Part shown: in pieces, positions 36,191 through 49,300 of the stretch
Position numbering within the stretch: position 1 is the first letter of the stretch
Layout of the letters: each line of letters begins with the position of its first letter
Source: Lanius collurio
Taxonomy: Eukaryota; Chordata; Aves; Passeriformes; Laniidae
Reading direction: 5' to 3'
Assembly (NCBI GenBank): GCA_020086605.1
Contig: JACBWW010000083.1
Span: 1,363,542-1,427,541, forward strand
Length of the DNA: 64,000 nt
Position numbers and translations under genes: made by a program
Notes under the pieces: generated by a model
The model's input: the letters and a program-made list of their open reading frames with translations, nothing else
What the model was told of the DNA's origin: nothing
Databases searched by the model: none

Positions 36191-36350
36191 ATAGAAAAAA
36201 CTACATACATACTTGAGCGTGTCATTTTTCCAATGGAAGATTAAGCGAGTTAAATGCAATTAACTAATTCCCCAGAGCCCCACCACTGCTTTCAAGTGTC
36301 CCTAGAGTCCTAGGAGGAAGCTATAGGTGTAGAAAAGCACCTGAGGAGGC

Positions 36351-39300
36351 ATCACCCAGCACTTACTGACATTTCCCTCTCATCCCAGCTGCAAAGCTGT
36401 GTGCCATTCGTATCCCCATCCCACCAGAGCCTTCGCCCTTTAGCATCTTCCAGAAACTTGGAGATTTTATTTAGATACCAACTCCCCAAGCAAGGCACTG
36501 CCTCCACTGAACATCTCCATAGGGAACATTGTGTTTTGGTTGTTGATGCCAGAGGCTGATGGAAACTTAACCTGCAGTGGCAGAGGACAACAGCGTGCCA
36601 CGGAGCAGGAGAAGTTCCCTTTCTGCATTTTAAGAAAAGCCCTCTCATGATGAAATTAAGTTCTGAGAACAAGGGAAAAAACACTCTCCCACAACAAACT
36701 CCTCCCAGACCCCTCTTGCCCAGCCCATGTGGAAAGTGCAGGTGGGTTCCTGCAGGCGTTATGCCCACAGGATATGGGGCCAGGCTATGTCACCATGGGT
36801 GTGCCCACCACACAGAGCCAGCTCCTCTGCAGAATTAACCTCATTCCTTGTTTCACACTTGACCATGCATTTGCTAACTACAGTTCCCAGCAGACACTAC
36901 CCCGTACACCAACATGCAGGCAAACACATTTCCTCTTCCCACCTCTCACACGTCCTCTCTTTGCAATCCTTTGATCTGTGTTGTTGAACCAGGGCTGGGC
37001 ATCCCCCAGTATATTACCTGCAGGTACACATGCCGTGCTTTTCACCCATCCTATTCAGGTTTGGCACTTGTGCCTGCGCACTGGCAGGGGTGATCTGGCT
37101 CCCTCCGTAAACTTGGCTGGGACACAGATGCCTTTCTCCCCCCTCTTCCCTCCCTGCACCATCAGGATGTATGAGTGCCTCCCATGGAGTCTACATTTCA
37201 CTATAATGCTCCTACCCTCCCTTTGTGGAGCACTAATCCTGAGTCGCCAGAGGCAGAAACTTGCCTTGCATGGCCAGAGAAGTGATTCCCCCACCCCCCT
37301 TATGCCGCCCCTTGGATCTGAAGTTAATCCAGCTCTGGGCAAGGTCTCTCCACAGCATCCATGCTGTCAGAGCTGTGAATTTCTGCACAGATGCAGGTTT
37401 TGATGCTAAGGAAGGGCCATCCCTGGGGTTCTAACAACCCTGGCCACCAGCCCTCCTTGGGTACACAGAGAGCCAGAATCAGCCCAATGCCCTCTCCCAC
37501 TGAGCAGGGAGCTTTTGTGGGAGCACAGACTTCATCACAGGGTTTGCAACTGGTTGCACATGGAGGGGTTGAGCTGCCCCAGCTGCCCTGCTCATCTCTC
37601 CCAAGGCTCTCCTGTTCTGCTGTGCCCTGGGAGACCCACAGACCCTGGCATCATCCTCCAGGTCTCACCTCAGCAGCATCCCAGCAAGATCCAAGACTCC
37701 CCACAGGGGTAAGGAAAGCCCAACTTTACCCATCACCTTCCAGACAAGCATGGCCTGAAACCCTCCCTGAACATGCTCCACTGTGTACATCTGCTAAAGA
37801 GGTTCTGCAAAGACAAATTTTTAATAAAAAGTTCACCTACTCACAAGGAAACAGTAATTTCGCATGACTTCATTAAGCCAGCATGGTTCAGAGCTGCTGT
37901 ATCTTCTTTCTTTACCATTCCAGAGAGTCACAATGTCCCAGGACTGGCAGCTTCACCACTCTCCCCGTACATGCTTTCCATGAGATGCAAAGAGCTGCTT
38001 GCTGTAAAACGCCCCTCTCCTTTGAGAGCCTCTGCCCAACTTTTCCCAGGTGATAAGTGAGGTTCAGCAGCCACAAAGAGCAGCCAAAATCAATAGACAT
38101 CTGATGTCCTTAATAAATTTCAGTCATAAGCATATCCCCCACAGAGCCTGCCCTACTTGGACATCACAGATTGAGTGCACTGGTCCAGTTTTCCAAAGAT
38201 CCTATCTGTGTGCTCCAAGGAATGATGACAGACATCTCACAGATGAACACACACCTGCACACGGGAGAAAAAGCATCAGCACCATTGCTGTGTGATAAAC
38301 AAACTCACGTTCTCTCCTGGAGGAGGTACCTTTGGACCTGCCAGGCCTGCTCAGGTACTCACTGTAAGAAAAGTCTGTGGTAGCACTGGGCAACTGCTGG
38401 AAAGCTCAGCAGTGCACAGGCTGGAGGGAGAGTTGCCTGGTCACAGTCCTCAGGCTTCAGGCCGGACCACAGACTCCTAGGCCATCTCCATCTGGAGAAG
38501 CCTGGACTAGCAGAAGCAATCTGGGGAAAACACACTCTCCTTGGAAAGCAGTGCCTTTTCTTGTCCCCTGGTAAAAGGGATGAAAATCCCTGTGGTCTCG
38601 GCATCAGCAAAATTGCCTTTGATGCTCAGACGCACTCATCATTAGGACTGTAAGCAGAAATTAGAGAGACATGCTTATGGTTAAACACTATTTCCTCTGT
38701 TGGTTAAACACTGCGTACTTCTCTCTCCATTAGGAACAACATCTCCTAAGCCCCGGGGTGTAATAATAACTCTGAATGGAGACATTTTCCTTTGTGCAGT
38801 GCTCAGCTATGGAGGGAAACAATTTGCAGTTTAAATTATTTCCTTTCAGCAGATTTGAGACAGCCACACTTCCGTAATTACACACACACTGGACAGGTCT
38901 TATACGCCCCCAGTCACTCCCTGAGCAGCCAAATATTTTTCCAAGGCTTGGATTAGGCCCAGTGCACTAAGAGCAGTCATTTTTGCACAGGACAGAAAGT
39001 CCAAAACGTGGTCCATCAGCACACATTGACAGCTCTATCGATCACTGGGCTCCTGCTCCCTGCCGGTCATGTGCATGGGTGGATGAGTCAATGGCCCTAT
39101 TTAAACCTACTCCCAGAGCCCTCGGGCCCTACATGTGTCACTGTGTTAGATGCCATTGATGCTGCAGCAGCTTCTTTGCAGGACATCAAAGCATATTGGA
39201 GCAAACCCCTCATGTGTGAAGGGAAAGCCAGCCTTTTGCACTGAGGAATCACCTCTATTCAGCCCCAGAGACGTTTACGTTTGGAGTCAAACCAGACAGA

Positions 39301-40290
39301 CATCAGTGTGGCCAAGCCCTTCAGCAGGAGTGAAAAAAAATTGTGACAGCCAGCCTGGATATGCTACTGTCACCCAACCCCTTCCCTGGGAGGACATGGT
39401 AAGAGGAGGTGGTGTGAGCTGACAGCAGGAGGAAGGTTTGCCTCTCTACAAGCATCCAAAGAGGAAGGAGCCCAACCAGGCTCATGCAGGATGGGTGAAA
39501 GTGGACAGTGCCATCCCCAGAAATGGGACTTGATGCTGGGAAACCCCAACCTCTCTGTTTCTCCAGCCAAAGCACAGGCAGTGGCTGCTCAAGGCAGCTC
39601 TGCCACTGGCCTGACTCAGCACCATACAATTTCTGGGAAAAGCCAAGGTTGGCCGATTACAGCCATGAACTAATCAATGCCAGCTGCCATGGGCATAGGA
39701 AGGCACTAGACCTCACTAGGGGGAGGATGCATACATCTTGCACCTCCAGGTAGACTGCAGGTCTTGGTTTGGCACCATGAGACTGTGCACTGTCTCTAAG
39801 GAGACCTCTGTGCTAGATATGAAACACTGTGGGAAGTCTCACTCTGCTTCAGTTTCTCCTCCTCATTCAGCTGCAGACTCCTAAATGGGCCTTAGTCTGA
39901 TAATCCTTTTGTCCAAGGCACACCTGCTTCTTGTGTTCTCTGTTCAATCTGCAGCCCAGCCTTCCCTCCAGTTGAATCATCTGAAGGATCTCTCACACTT
40001 TTTGCTGCCCAATTTTTTGCAGCATTTGGGGCATAAACTGTTTGATAGATTCTGAACAGTTGCCTTTGTTTCCCCAGAAGGTAATATTTTGTTCACTAAC
40101 ACTCCAAGGAGCTCAGCAGTCTCTTTTCCTACCTCTCTTTTCATCATTTTAACACAAAAGCTAAAGTTTTGGAAATCCCTGTTTCATGTTGGTACATTAG
40201 GTATCTGAATTCCTCCCACATGTGAAACCTGAGTCTGAACATGAACTCACCCCAAAAATCTCAAGTTTGCAATTTAAGCCTTTTCCTTTG
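36351..40290. other. GC-richer noncoding block
   Basis: Composition switches near 36.3 kb from AT-rich to GC-richer sequence with many medium open frames on both strands (up to 158 codons at 37391-37867, 141 at 36978-37403, 138 at 36352-36768 minus). They are Pro/Ser/Cys/His-rich and overlap one another in several frames, which is the signature of GC-rich noncoding DNA. No domain, signal peptide or splice-consistent chain was recognised. Confidence 0.6.
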
Positions 40291-40700
40291 ATACATTATT
40301 TAAACATGCATTTTAATTATTAATTGAGAGAGCTTAATATTGTAATTTAATAGCCAAACCCTGCATTGGGACAGATCCTCACCTGCTGCAAATCCAGGCT
40401 GCTCCCATCCCAACACCCCAGTTTTCCTCCTCCTCCATCCTCCACTCCTACCAAAGCACTTCATTAAATTATTTCAACAAGCTTCCCTAATTGGAGTTCA
40501 AAGAATTCAGCTAATGATGTATTTAAACATTTTTGTACCCCAAATTAATCAATTTAGAAAACACCTGGAAGAAAACAAAATTATAGTTTTATGGGAAATG
40601 ATGCTTCACAATGAATCTCTGGAGGAAAAATTGTGCCCCTGCTGTTTAATTTAAGGAGGAAATGATCACCCGTTACTTTCTTGATTTAATGAGAAGTGAC
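40291..40700. promoter_or_regulatory. ATTA-rich segment, possible regulatory element
   Basis: Homeodomain-type cores are dense. 'ttttaattattaattgag' is at 40311-40328, 'tcattaaattatttc' at about 40462, 'ctaattggag' at about 40488, 'aattaatcaattta' at about 40543 and 'tttaatttaagg' at about 40646. The sequence is clean of recent repeats. Around 40455, 'caaagcacttcattaaatta' faintly resembles the reversed end of a MIR-type SINE, so part may be exapted or simply decayed repeat. Function is inferred. Confidence 0.25.
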
Positions 40701-43700
40701 AGATCTCCTCTACAGATGTTTTACCCTCTTTGTCCCTGTATTTCCCAACCTGTTTAGTTGCAGCCACCATTCCTCCAAGAATGGAGTGGTGATTTTTCTG
40801 TTCCAAGCCCAGATGGATCTATCCTTCCTCAGTGCACTGCTGCATCAAGAGCAGAGCAAAATCTTATCCACGGCTTCTCCAGGTGTGGAGAGAGCCTCAA
40901 GCAAAGTCACACTTTCTTGTTCATCTCCTGTCTCACTGTGACTAGAGAGCGCTCCTCCTCAAATGTCTTTTCATCAAGGTCTGTGCTGTGCTTACAAAGT
41001 TTAACAGATGGGTGCAGAGGAGCAATGCGCATCACCGAAGGCAAGTAGAAAGGGAATGCTACATCCACTCTGGTAGATGGGAAGAGTATTTAGGAACAGG
41101 AATACAGCTCAGGGCTGGCAGGAGAAGGGAGCAGCCCTGTAAAAACTGAAGATGTTGGGACGCATGGGGGAACTCACCCTGTCTCTGTGTCCCCAGATCT
41201 TGGGAGAACCACTACAACCACAGCTGCGGATTTTGAGCTCTCAAACCCAGGATTCCTGCTGTGTTTGGGGTGTTAAATGGGGAGCTTTAGGGTGTTGAGT
41301 GAACTGCAGGGAAAGCAGATTGCTGCACCCAGGTGGGTCAGCCCTGCCAGCAGCAGGTGCCTGAGGGTACAGTCACCTCTGCTCAGTGGAGTCTCCTACA
41401 TATCACCACTGGAGCTCTTAGAGGGAAAAATTAGAAGACCATATGACCTGTATCCATTCAACAAGAACCTACTTCATCCTGGCCCCCAAACCAATCCCTG
41501 TTTATCCCAACGCATGAACAAGAGCCTGGATCAGCCACACCCATCCCACAAGCACCAGTTAAACACATGTTCCTTTGTATTTCAGGCATCTACCTGATGA
41601 AGATCTCTGCTGTCCACCAGGAATTGGTAAACATGTCAAAGGTGGTCAGCAAGCAGCTCCCTGGCATTTTCCAGCTTATCCCTCCCTGTGCGTGTACTGA
41701 TAGCCAGGAGGAGCTGCTGCCTGCATCACTGGAAAACCAGGGGCTGTGGAAAACACAGATTTTGATGCTGCTGAATACCCACAGAGGAGTTGAGTGGTTG
41801 ATTTATTATGGCTGTGCTTTGAGTTGAAGTCATATGCTCTGCAAATCATAATTAACTGCCATGCTAAAAAAAAATTAATAATAATAAATTACACTAAACA
41901 AAAGCCCAGGGGCTGCTCCAACGTGATGCACTTTGTGTGATTACCCAGCACAGCACAAGGGTTGGACCTCATGGGCTGGAGTCACTCATCGTGTTCACCA
42001 GCACCAAATTCATCCGCCCGAAATCTACTGTCTTTCTTTTCTGTTCCCTGGGTTGCCAACAGTAAAGAGATCTCCAGTATGCAGGAGAGTGCGATTTCTC
42101 CAGGAGATGGAACAAACCCCCACCCTGGGGAGCACTTCCATTTTGTCTCGGTGGTTGTAAAGAAGGGGCATTATTATTGCTGCTTCTTCATCTGCCTTCA
42201 GCCTCTGTCAGCTGCCCGTGTCTGTGCTGATCAGATATGATTTGCTCACCCTACACACACACGCCAAAACTCAAGGCAACTGCAGCAAAAATTTCTCTAC
42301 CTGCAATGGACACTGGGATGCCCACAGCACCTAAGAAACTTGTAAATTAGCTGCATGCAGTAAAACCAAATTTGGTTTCCTTTCCATAAAACCATGAAGA
42401 TATTTATATATAATTTATCTTTCTAAGTTGTCATGTGGCAAAAGACCCCTTGCTGTGAGGCAAGCTTCTCTTCCTACTTAGAGAGAATTACGTGATTAAA
42501 TAGAGACCTGAAAAGTTGTGAACAAGCATTGAAGAAGAAAAGGTTTCCTCTTAAAGCCTTAATGAAGTGGGTTCATTCCTCCTCCAACATCAACTTAGCC
42601 TTGTGTAGTTTGTTTTCACTCTGGTTAATCACTGACCAAAGCTGTAGTGCGGACCACCAGTTTCCAATAACCCATAAAAGGCAGATCAGAAGCTATTGTT
42701 CTTTTCTGTAGGGCTTAGCAGACAACAGCTGAATAAACCTGTTCAAAGTCAGAACAGTCAAGGAGGAACAGAAGCCTAGCTATCAGCTGCAGGGAATCCT
42801 GAAAAGGAAATTCATTTATTATGACATAATTGATAGCACACACGCAAATACACCACGCAGACCTCATGCAATCTCGGATAATTAAATACAGAGCAATTAC
42901 CGGGTTGCAGTTAGAGAAAACGGTGTTGTTTCAAAGGAGGAATTTGTGCCTGCTTGCTCCCCATGGATGCTAACACTTGGTGGGGACTCCTGGAATCCTG
43001 CAACTGTGATTTTGGGAAAAATCTTTCCATGGGGCAGAAGAAGTGAAAAATAGAAACCCATGCAAGTGCGTGTTTGGAAATGACACCCGTTAAAACACTG
43101 AGAGCTGAGTGAGGGGTGGGAAGGGCTGGAATGTGCTGGGAAAAGACAAAGTGCCTGCTCATGGTGAAGGATTCAGGGAAGTATGAATGCAACCTCCTTT
43201 GGGAGGCCCATTGGTCTTGTTTAATTTGCATTTGCAGCGCTTCTGAACATGCACAGGGGGTGCTTGGGGTGCAAGAGGGGTCTCTGATGCCACAGAAGTT
43301 CTCCCTGTCCTACAACTACCTACTCAAAAGGAAAAGTTTTGCAACAATTTTACTATCCCCTGAAATAAAAGATTGTCCTGTGAAGCACTGACATGGTGAT
43401 TTTGCTCCAAATTTGCTTCTGCCCCTTCCCAAAGCATCAAGTGAGAGCCTCCCTGGTGGCTGTGCCCCCTGCAGTTCACAGCAATGGTCCCATCAGCCCT
43501 TTCTGCTCTGAAACACTTCTCAAGCCCCTTCCTGAGCAGGGTCCAACTGAGGCAACAAACCTACAATAGCAAACTTAAAAAAAGGGCACAACAAGCCTGG
43601 ACAGACACGTTGGTGATGGCTTGATGAGGAGGGACAAGTACACTCCAATCCATGGAGCAGGGTCTAGTTCAGCCGCTTGTTCCGTGCCTCAAAATCTTTG

Positions 43701-43830
43701 CAGTCCACTTGAAAGTGGCTCATCCCCCTTCACCCCTGCCCTGGCACCAGCACCCAGGGTGAGATCTCATGATTTTATGGTGGGAGGGGAGGATTCTCAT
43801 GCCTGCGTCTGAGAGGGGACTATCCCCACT
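40701..43830. other. Noncoding stretch, no gene seen
   Basis: No recognisable gene or RNA. A short AT-rich piece with retained CpG lies at about 42800-42930. Frames of about 60-106 codons show no domain. Confidence 0.6.
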
Positions 43831-43869
43831 GTCCCTTCCCAATGCCCTTTCCCAATGTCCCTTCCCAAT
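43831..43869. repeat. 13-bp minisatellite, three units
   Basis: Units GTCCCTTCCCAAT, GCCCTTTCCCAAT and GTCCCTTCCCAAT are contiguous. The first and third are identical and the middle differs at two bases. Confidence 0.95.
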
Positions 43870-45890
43870 GCCAACAACAGCACCAGGCTCCCTCCATCTG
43901 CTCCCGCGCTCCTTTTTCCTGCTGGGTGTCATTTCTATTCTCCACACTGCTGACAGCAAGCCCTGTCTGAGTGCTGCTCTCTGTTACACCCAGTGCAGGA
44001 CTTGCCATCACCACTACCTTCCCTGTGCAGCCCAGTACCTGACTGTCTTTCAGCTGAGGAGAAAATATTTCCAGCATCACTGAGAGCTATCCAAAAATAC
44101 ATAGCAGGACCCATCCCAGTGAAGGCAGATGCCAGGCTCTGCTCTTGCCAGGGGATCATACACTGAGGTTAATGGGAGATTTATGACACTTGTTCACACA
44201 AAACTTGTGGTGTCAGGGAAAACAGTAGCCCTGAGGGGAAAAGCAATCACCAGGGGGGCAGGGTGAAACCCCTGTGGGAAGTTGCTCTGGAGCAGTGCTG
44301 GCAATGGATTTTGGAGGCCCGTTGGGAGACACAAGGCACTGCTTTGGTCTTGGTGGGGGGAAGGAATAAGTTGAAAGGTTCGGGAAAACCCAGGAGGAGC
44401 CAAAGCACTTTCATCCTGTGGTGAAAATCAGGAGGAGTCTTTCACCCTGTTTCTTGCCTGAGATAAAGCAAACTAAATAAGTGAAATGTGTAGGTAAATA
44501 AAAAGATTAAAGAATAATAAGCAGAGGCTGACGAAGAGCAGCAAAGTCTTTGGCTGAAACAAGGATTTGTTGTTGCTGGTGCCTGAAGCAGGGGTGGAGG
44601 GAGGGGTCATGGGGGAAGAGCCATGATTTGTTGAGAGCACCACAAATTTTAGACATAATTTTCTATTTTTCAGCAGTTTATTCCTCTCACCTGCATGCTC
44701 CATGGGGAAATACTGGTTGCTTTAATTCTAACATTTGGAGTGGAACCCATTCACGAAACTTTCTGGCTGTGTGATTCAAACGAGCCTTCTCTTTCCTCTT
44801 TTTGTTCTCACAAGAAAATCAATTCACTTGAAGAGCCTCTTAATCCCATTTTTGCAATCAACAATTGCCACTTGTATATCGCTCTAATAGATTAAGAAGT
44901 GGGATGATGCGGTTGTCTGGTCTAATTCAACCCTATTCAGGTAACTGCAGCCCGAGGCACTTTGTAGTGCCAAGTGTAGAACTCTACAGGAAGACTTTTG
45001 CTATCATAATTTCCTGTGGTGCTATGCACTGCCCCCACTGAGTAGCCTGAATTACTTTGAATTAGGCCCGACAACCACAGAGAGCAGAAATCCAACAAGC
45101 AACAATAACCAAGTCTTTGAGCATGACTTGCATGGGTTATTTTTTTTTTCCTTTTTTTTCTTTGCATTTGAACAGAAAGAAGGAATTTCAAAACGCACAT
45201 CTATTTAAATGACAGCGACCTGCCATAAATCAAGTGGGAAACAAAAGGGGAAAACAGTTTAAGTGAGAGAGAAGTTGAAGTGGAAGAAAAATTAATCAAA
45301 ACAGTTTTTGAAAAAAACTTCATCGTAAGAGCCTGTGAAAAAAAATTCAGGCATACAACATCTCCATGGCAACAGAGAACAAGCACATGTTGGATACCAA
45401 AATCATAAAAGGTTTGTTTTCCAGGGATGAAACAGAGACAGATGGATCCATGTTAGTTTTAGTTTAATTTTTAAAAACATTTCAGGCAATTTACCAGCCA
45501 GCATGCCCAACTAGTAAAGAAATACCTAGAAAATAATAAAAAAACTGTAGTGACAGTTCTGCAACATGCCCCTCAAAAAGCTGAGAAGCACCAGAGTGGA
45601 TTCAAAGCCATAAATATAAGGCTTAAAACCGAGATGTGACTTGAAAGTTTGGCTGACATCGCATCAGGTAAACCAGGGTAACATTGCTTTTCAAATCATA
45701 AAGCCAGCTCTACAAAGGAGTAATTCTGTGTGCAGGGAAAAAAAAAAACAACCCTGGCATATGTTAAATAGTTGTCTGGTTCCAGAGAGTGAATAAATTG
45801 GACAACAGAGTTAAAAACGTGTGTCTCAAGGGGTACAAGTTAGAAATGCTTTGGGTAGAAAAACTCTGATCTCAGGGGAGTGAAAAGTGG
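43870..45890. other. Noncoding stretch, no gene seen
   Basis: No recognisable gene. A T-rich run lies near 45140-45160 and a short A10 run near 45740. The frame at 43769-44083 is Leu/Pro-rich, lies opposite other frames and has no domain. Confidence 0.6.
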
Positions 45891-45943
45891 TTTCTTTCCT
45901 TTTCCTTTCTTTCTCCCTCTTTTTTTTTTTTTTTTTTTAATTT
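45891..45943. repeat. TTTC-rich tract with T19
   Basis: Pyrimidine tract 'tttctttccttttccttt' type, ending in T19 at 45920-45938. It is the approximate reverse complement of the A-rich tract at 46285-46378, some 340 bp away. Confidence 0.93.
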
Positions 45944-46284
45944 GTCATCATCCCTTAATTATTACCAACATGGCAAAAAATGAATTAAATCTAAATGAAT
46001 ATCGAAGGTTTCTCTTCTTAAGAGTTTCAATCGCTATTCCTACTCTTTTACCTTTCTGTGTTCAGAAAATAAAGAGAACAAAGCAGGAGCCCTACTGGTT
46101 CAAAACTACCAGAACAGACAAACAACAGAGCACAACTGTTCCCTCATGCATGCCTGGGATTAGGATAAAAGCAGAAAAGACTTCTGAGAAAAAGAAAACA
46201 ACAAAAGAAACAGGAGTGCTGACAAAACTTTTTTTCTTTCTATTGAGGCAAAAGAGAGAAAAAAGGAGTCCTCCTAATAATAAT
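45944..46284. other. Spacer between complementary tracts
   Basis: About 340 bp of AT-rich sequence inside the inverted T-tract/A-tract pair. One open frame of 161 codons (45880-46365) runs through the whole arrangement, but it starts in poly-Phe and ends in poly-Lys encoded by the tracts. I regard it as spurious. Confidence 0.6.
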
Positions 46285-46318
<34 letters not shown>

Positions 46319-46378
46319 GAAGGAAAGAAAGAAAGGGGAAAAAAATAAAGGAGAAAGAAAGATAGAAGAAGAAAGATT
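46285..46378. repeat. A28 tract and GAAA-rich polypurine run
   Basis: A28 (46285-46312) preceded by AAT triplets and followed by GAAA/GGAA repeats for about 65 bases. This might be a decayed SINE or LINE tail, but no body is recognisable upstream. A locally expanded microsatellite is simpler. Confidence 0.92.
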
Positions 46379-49300
46379 AACAGACAGAAGTAAGAGTGTT
46401 TCACCTCATGTTTTACTTTTTACTTATAGCCCAATCTGGCCAGGGAAACAAGGCACAGGAGGAGAGTAGGTCCTACCCAGGGCACACTGGAAGAGGGGAC
46501 CGCACTGCCAGGCTGTTGCTCCATCCTGGCTCTCCCGTCCCATGGGTGCATCCCAATATTGTCTGGGCTCTGCTGTGACTTTCCCCACCAGGAAGCAGCT
46601 CCACGTCATGAGTAGATTTTCCTACACCCCAAACCCTTGAGCTTCTAATTTTATTATTAAATTTAAAAATCCAGACTAAATCAGAATTGTTTCAAATGGC
46701 CCCAGAGGTCAAAGTGGCTAAGGAGAAAACAATTTAAGATCTTATGAACTACAAACTTCAATGAAATGAGTCAGTCTCAGTTAAGGTGACTGACTTTGCA
46801 GGTGGGCATCAGCATCTTATCACTGGTAGCTGCAATTCACCAAACTGAGACACACAACACATTTGCACTGGGACAAGAAAGACCAAAAAGTTTTCCCCGA
46901 AGTTTTTTGGATTTCAGCAAAATTTGCTGGCTGAGACCCAATGTGTTACAGGGGCATAACAGGTGCCTGTGGTGTAGCTTGATTCAACACCAAATCCCTT
47001 CCACTACACAAGAAGGGTCAATAACCTTGGGCTGCCTGTGCCAGCTTACAAGGGGCTTACCTTTGTCCTAAATTCTCAAAAGTCCAGGCCTTGGAAATGG
47101 CACCTTACTGGCAGTCCTCGAGCTGTTCAGACCCTTGCTTACAGAACCACATTTTCCTCTGTGCTATCACCAGATATCCACATCTGTGTCATCTATGGAT
47201 TTGAGAGCAGCAACAAGAAGCAGCAGCCTTTGAACTGTCAAACATGCAGGGGAAAAGCAAAGGCTGCCCTCCCCCATGTGCCCTCCCTGCAGTGGCCCTG
47301 GGAAGGGATGCCGTCACCTTCCTGGGAAAGGGACCAAGGCCTGCCCGAAACAGATGGCAGACGTGGAGCAGGAGGACCTCAAGACCCACCAGCTCCCACA
47401 CAGCCTCAAATTTCTCTTGGGAGGGGAAAGGCTGCACTAGGATGGTGTGCCAGGCACAGTGCTGAGTCCTTGGCTTGCTGTAAGTGGGATACAGCAGTGC
47501 CCAGGTGGAGGCAGGCAGGGGAGTTTCTGCTTTTCCCGCAATAAAAGTGTTTGGTCAACCGTGGGGTTCTCTGCACACAAAGAGCAGGATAAGCACTTTG
47601 GAATTTAAATGATTTCTTTGAGTTTGAGGAGAGGGTAAAACAAAGTCTTATATGAGATGTTCAACCATGTACTGTTTTGTGTTGTGCCTGAGGTCATGTC
47701 AATTTCAGCACAAAAGGGTGCAACAAGGAAATAAAGTTGTTGGAGGTGAGGCACAACTCCAAATGTAAACTGCCATCATTAGAAGTTTAACCCTTCTTCC
47801 CGCTGTGCTCTACCCTCTCCAACCATTTACACCAAATGTCCTCAAATTACATTCCAGCAGCTGAGTGCCCAGTAGCAGAAATTCAGCCCCAAAATGTTAC
47901 ACTAACATTTCACCCATTAGCAATGTGCAATTATGACCCTGAAGATCTAAGCCTGCCACTCTCAGAAGCCTCTCTGGTGGGGTATTTCCCACTGCCTGAA
48001 GAGAACTGTGCCAGTGTGGCTCCAGGCCCCTCTTGGGAGCCAGAGCCCCAAGGTACTCGGCTCTGGTTTGGAGGGATGGCACTCGTCCTGGATTAGCCCA
48101 GATGGCCACTGGTTGTCACTCCTGCACCATTAAAATTGAGCTGTGGACAGTTGATCCCATCTGTACTTAAGGCAATTTTTAATGGCAGGAGCTCCAAAAT
48201 ATTCCTGGGTACATAGTGGCATTTACTCTCTCCAGTTGTGATGCTGGATTAGGTTTCTGTGTCATGGATTCATGCTGACATGCAACACCAGAAACACCAA
48301 CAGGCACAGTATCCATCGCAGTGTCCATCTCCCATCTTGGCTGTATCTGGTTCCCAAGGTTTCTCCTAAAATAGCATCGTGTCATGCACATGGCAGCAGC
48401 AGTAAGATTTACAGAATCACCCAGTGCTGACACCTAAACTTGGCAAGGTACCCCATTCACACAGGCCCCTCTCCTAGCCACCTTCATCTCCCACACCATG
48501 GAGAGCACTTTCCCCTCAGTGCTTGCTGCTCCAGCCTCTTCTCCTCTCATGTTGCCCTGAATCTGGTCTATGTGATAAAAGTCCTCCACACAAAACAATT
48601 CTTTTGAAACCAGTGAGACTGAAACACCAATCACAAAACTATCCACTAGCACTAAGTCCAATACACAGAGATGTATATACCCCACTGATGCCTGTAGTGT
48701 CACCTATGCTCATGGTTTCTCACCAGGTTTATCTCCTGAAGTTTTTATATCCTCTCTCCTGCCTGCACCTTTCTGCTGGGGAAAACACACTTGCAGTGCC
48801 TGTCACCAAAGAAGAAATTGTCAGAGGAACAGCAAACCTGCGGGCTTCATTGAAGTGGGTTTGGGTTTTAGGAAGGTGGGGAAGAGTGGAATAACTCTCA
48901 GGGATTTAAATCAAAATTAAAATAATTGCTTGCCAACACCTTATTGAGTAGGATCCTGTGGAAAGCCTCAGGCTCAGATCTCAAAGGTATTGCTGCATCA
49001 CATCCCATATGGGGACATGGTTGTGCTCATGCCTTTTCCACCACAAAACAAAGAGTTAGCAGGTGTTTAAAATGCAAAATTCAAAGACAGTGGTTACAAT
49101 CATGACTCACTATTTTCTCTGCATGGTCCAAAACCTCAGTCCCTTTAGAAATGCCAGTAATTTTTATTCCAACAGCAGATTATTCTCTGTCATCACTCCT
49201 ATCACCGAACACACTCATGTCTTTACTTTTCCAAAGGCTCTAGGGACTTTTTCTCCATCACACCAGATTCCTAAAGGACTCCAGGGTACAGGTGTTGCAT

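Larger units (their letters stand above)
31411..36350. other. AT-rich, repeat-poor block
   Basis: About 5 kb of AT-rich sequence with no recognisable gene or dated mobile element. It contains several homopolymer and microsatellite tracts (listed separately) and many TAAT/ATTA cores. Long open frames are unusually rare here, as expected for AT-rich noncoding DNA. A minus frame of 127 codons (35250-35633) crosses an A-rich tract and has a poly-Phe segment, so I consider it spurious. Confidence 0.7.

Noticed and set aside
37391..37867. 158-codon open frame
   Set aside because: Pro/Ser/His-rich, no domain, overlapping frames, in a GC-richer block.
39840..39900. 'cttcagtttctcctcctc' as a MIR fragment
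   Set aside because: Too short and pyrimidine-biased to distinguish from chance.
45880..46365. 161-codon open frame
   Set aside because: Starts in poly-Phe from a T tract and ends in poly-Lys from A28, so it is driven by the homopolymers.
47038..47544. Longest open frame (168 codons, plus)
   Set aside because: Pro/Gly/Arg/Trp-biased, no recognisable domain, other frames open over the same DNA, no splice or start context.
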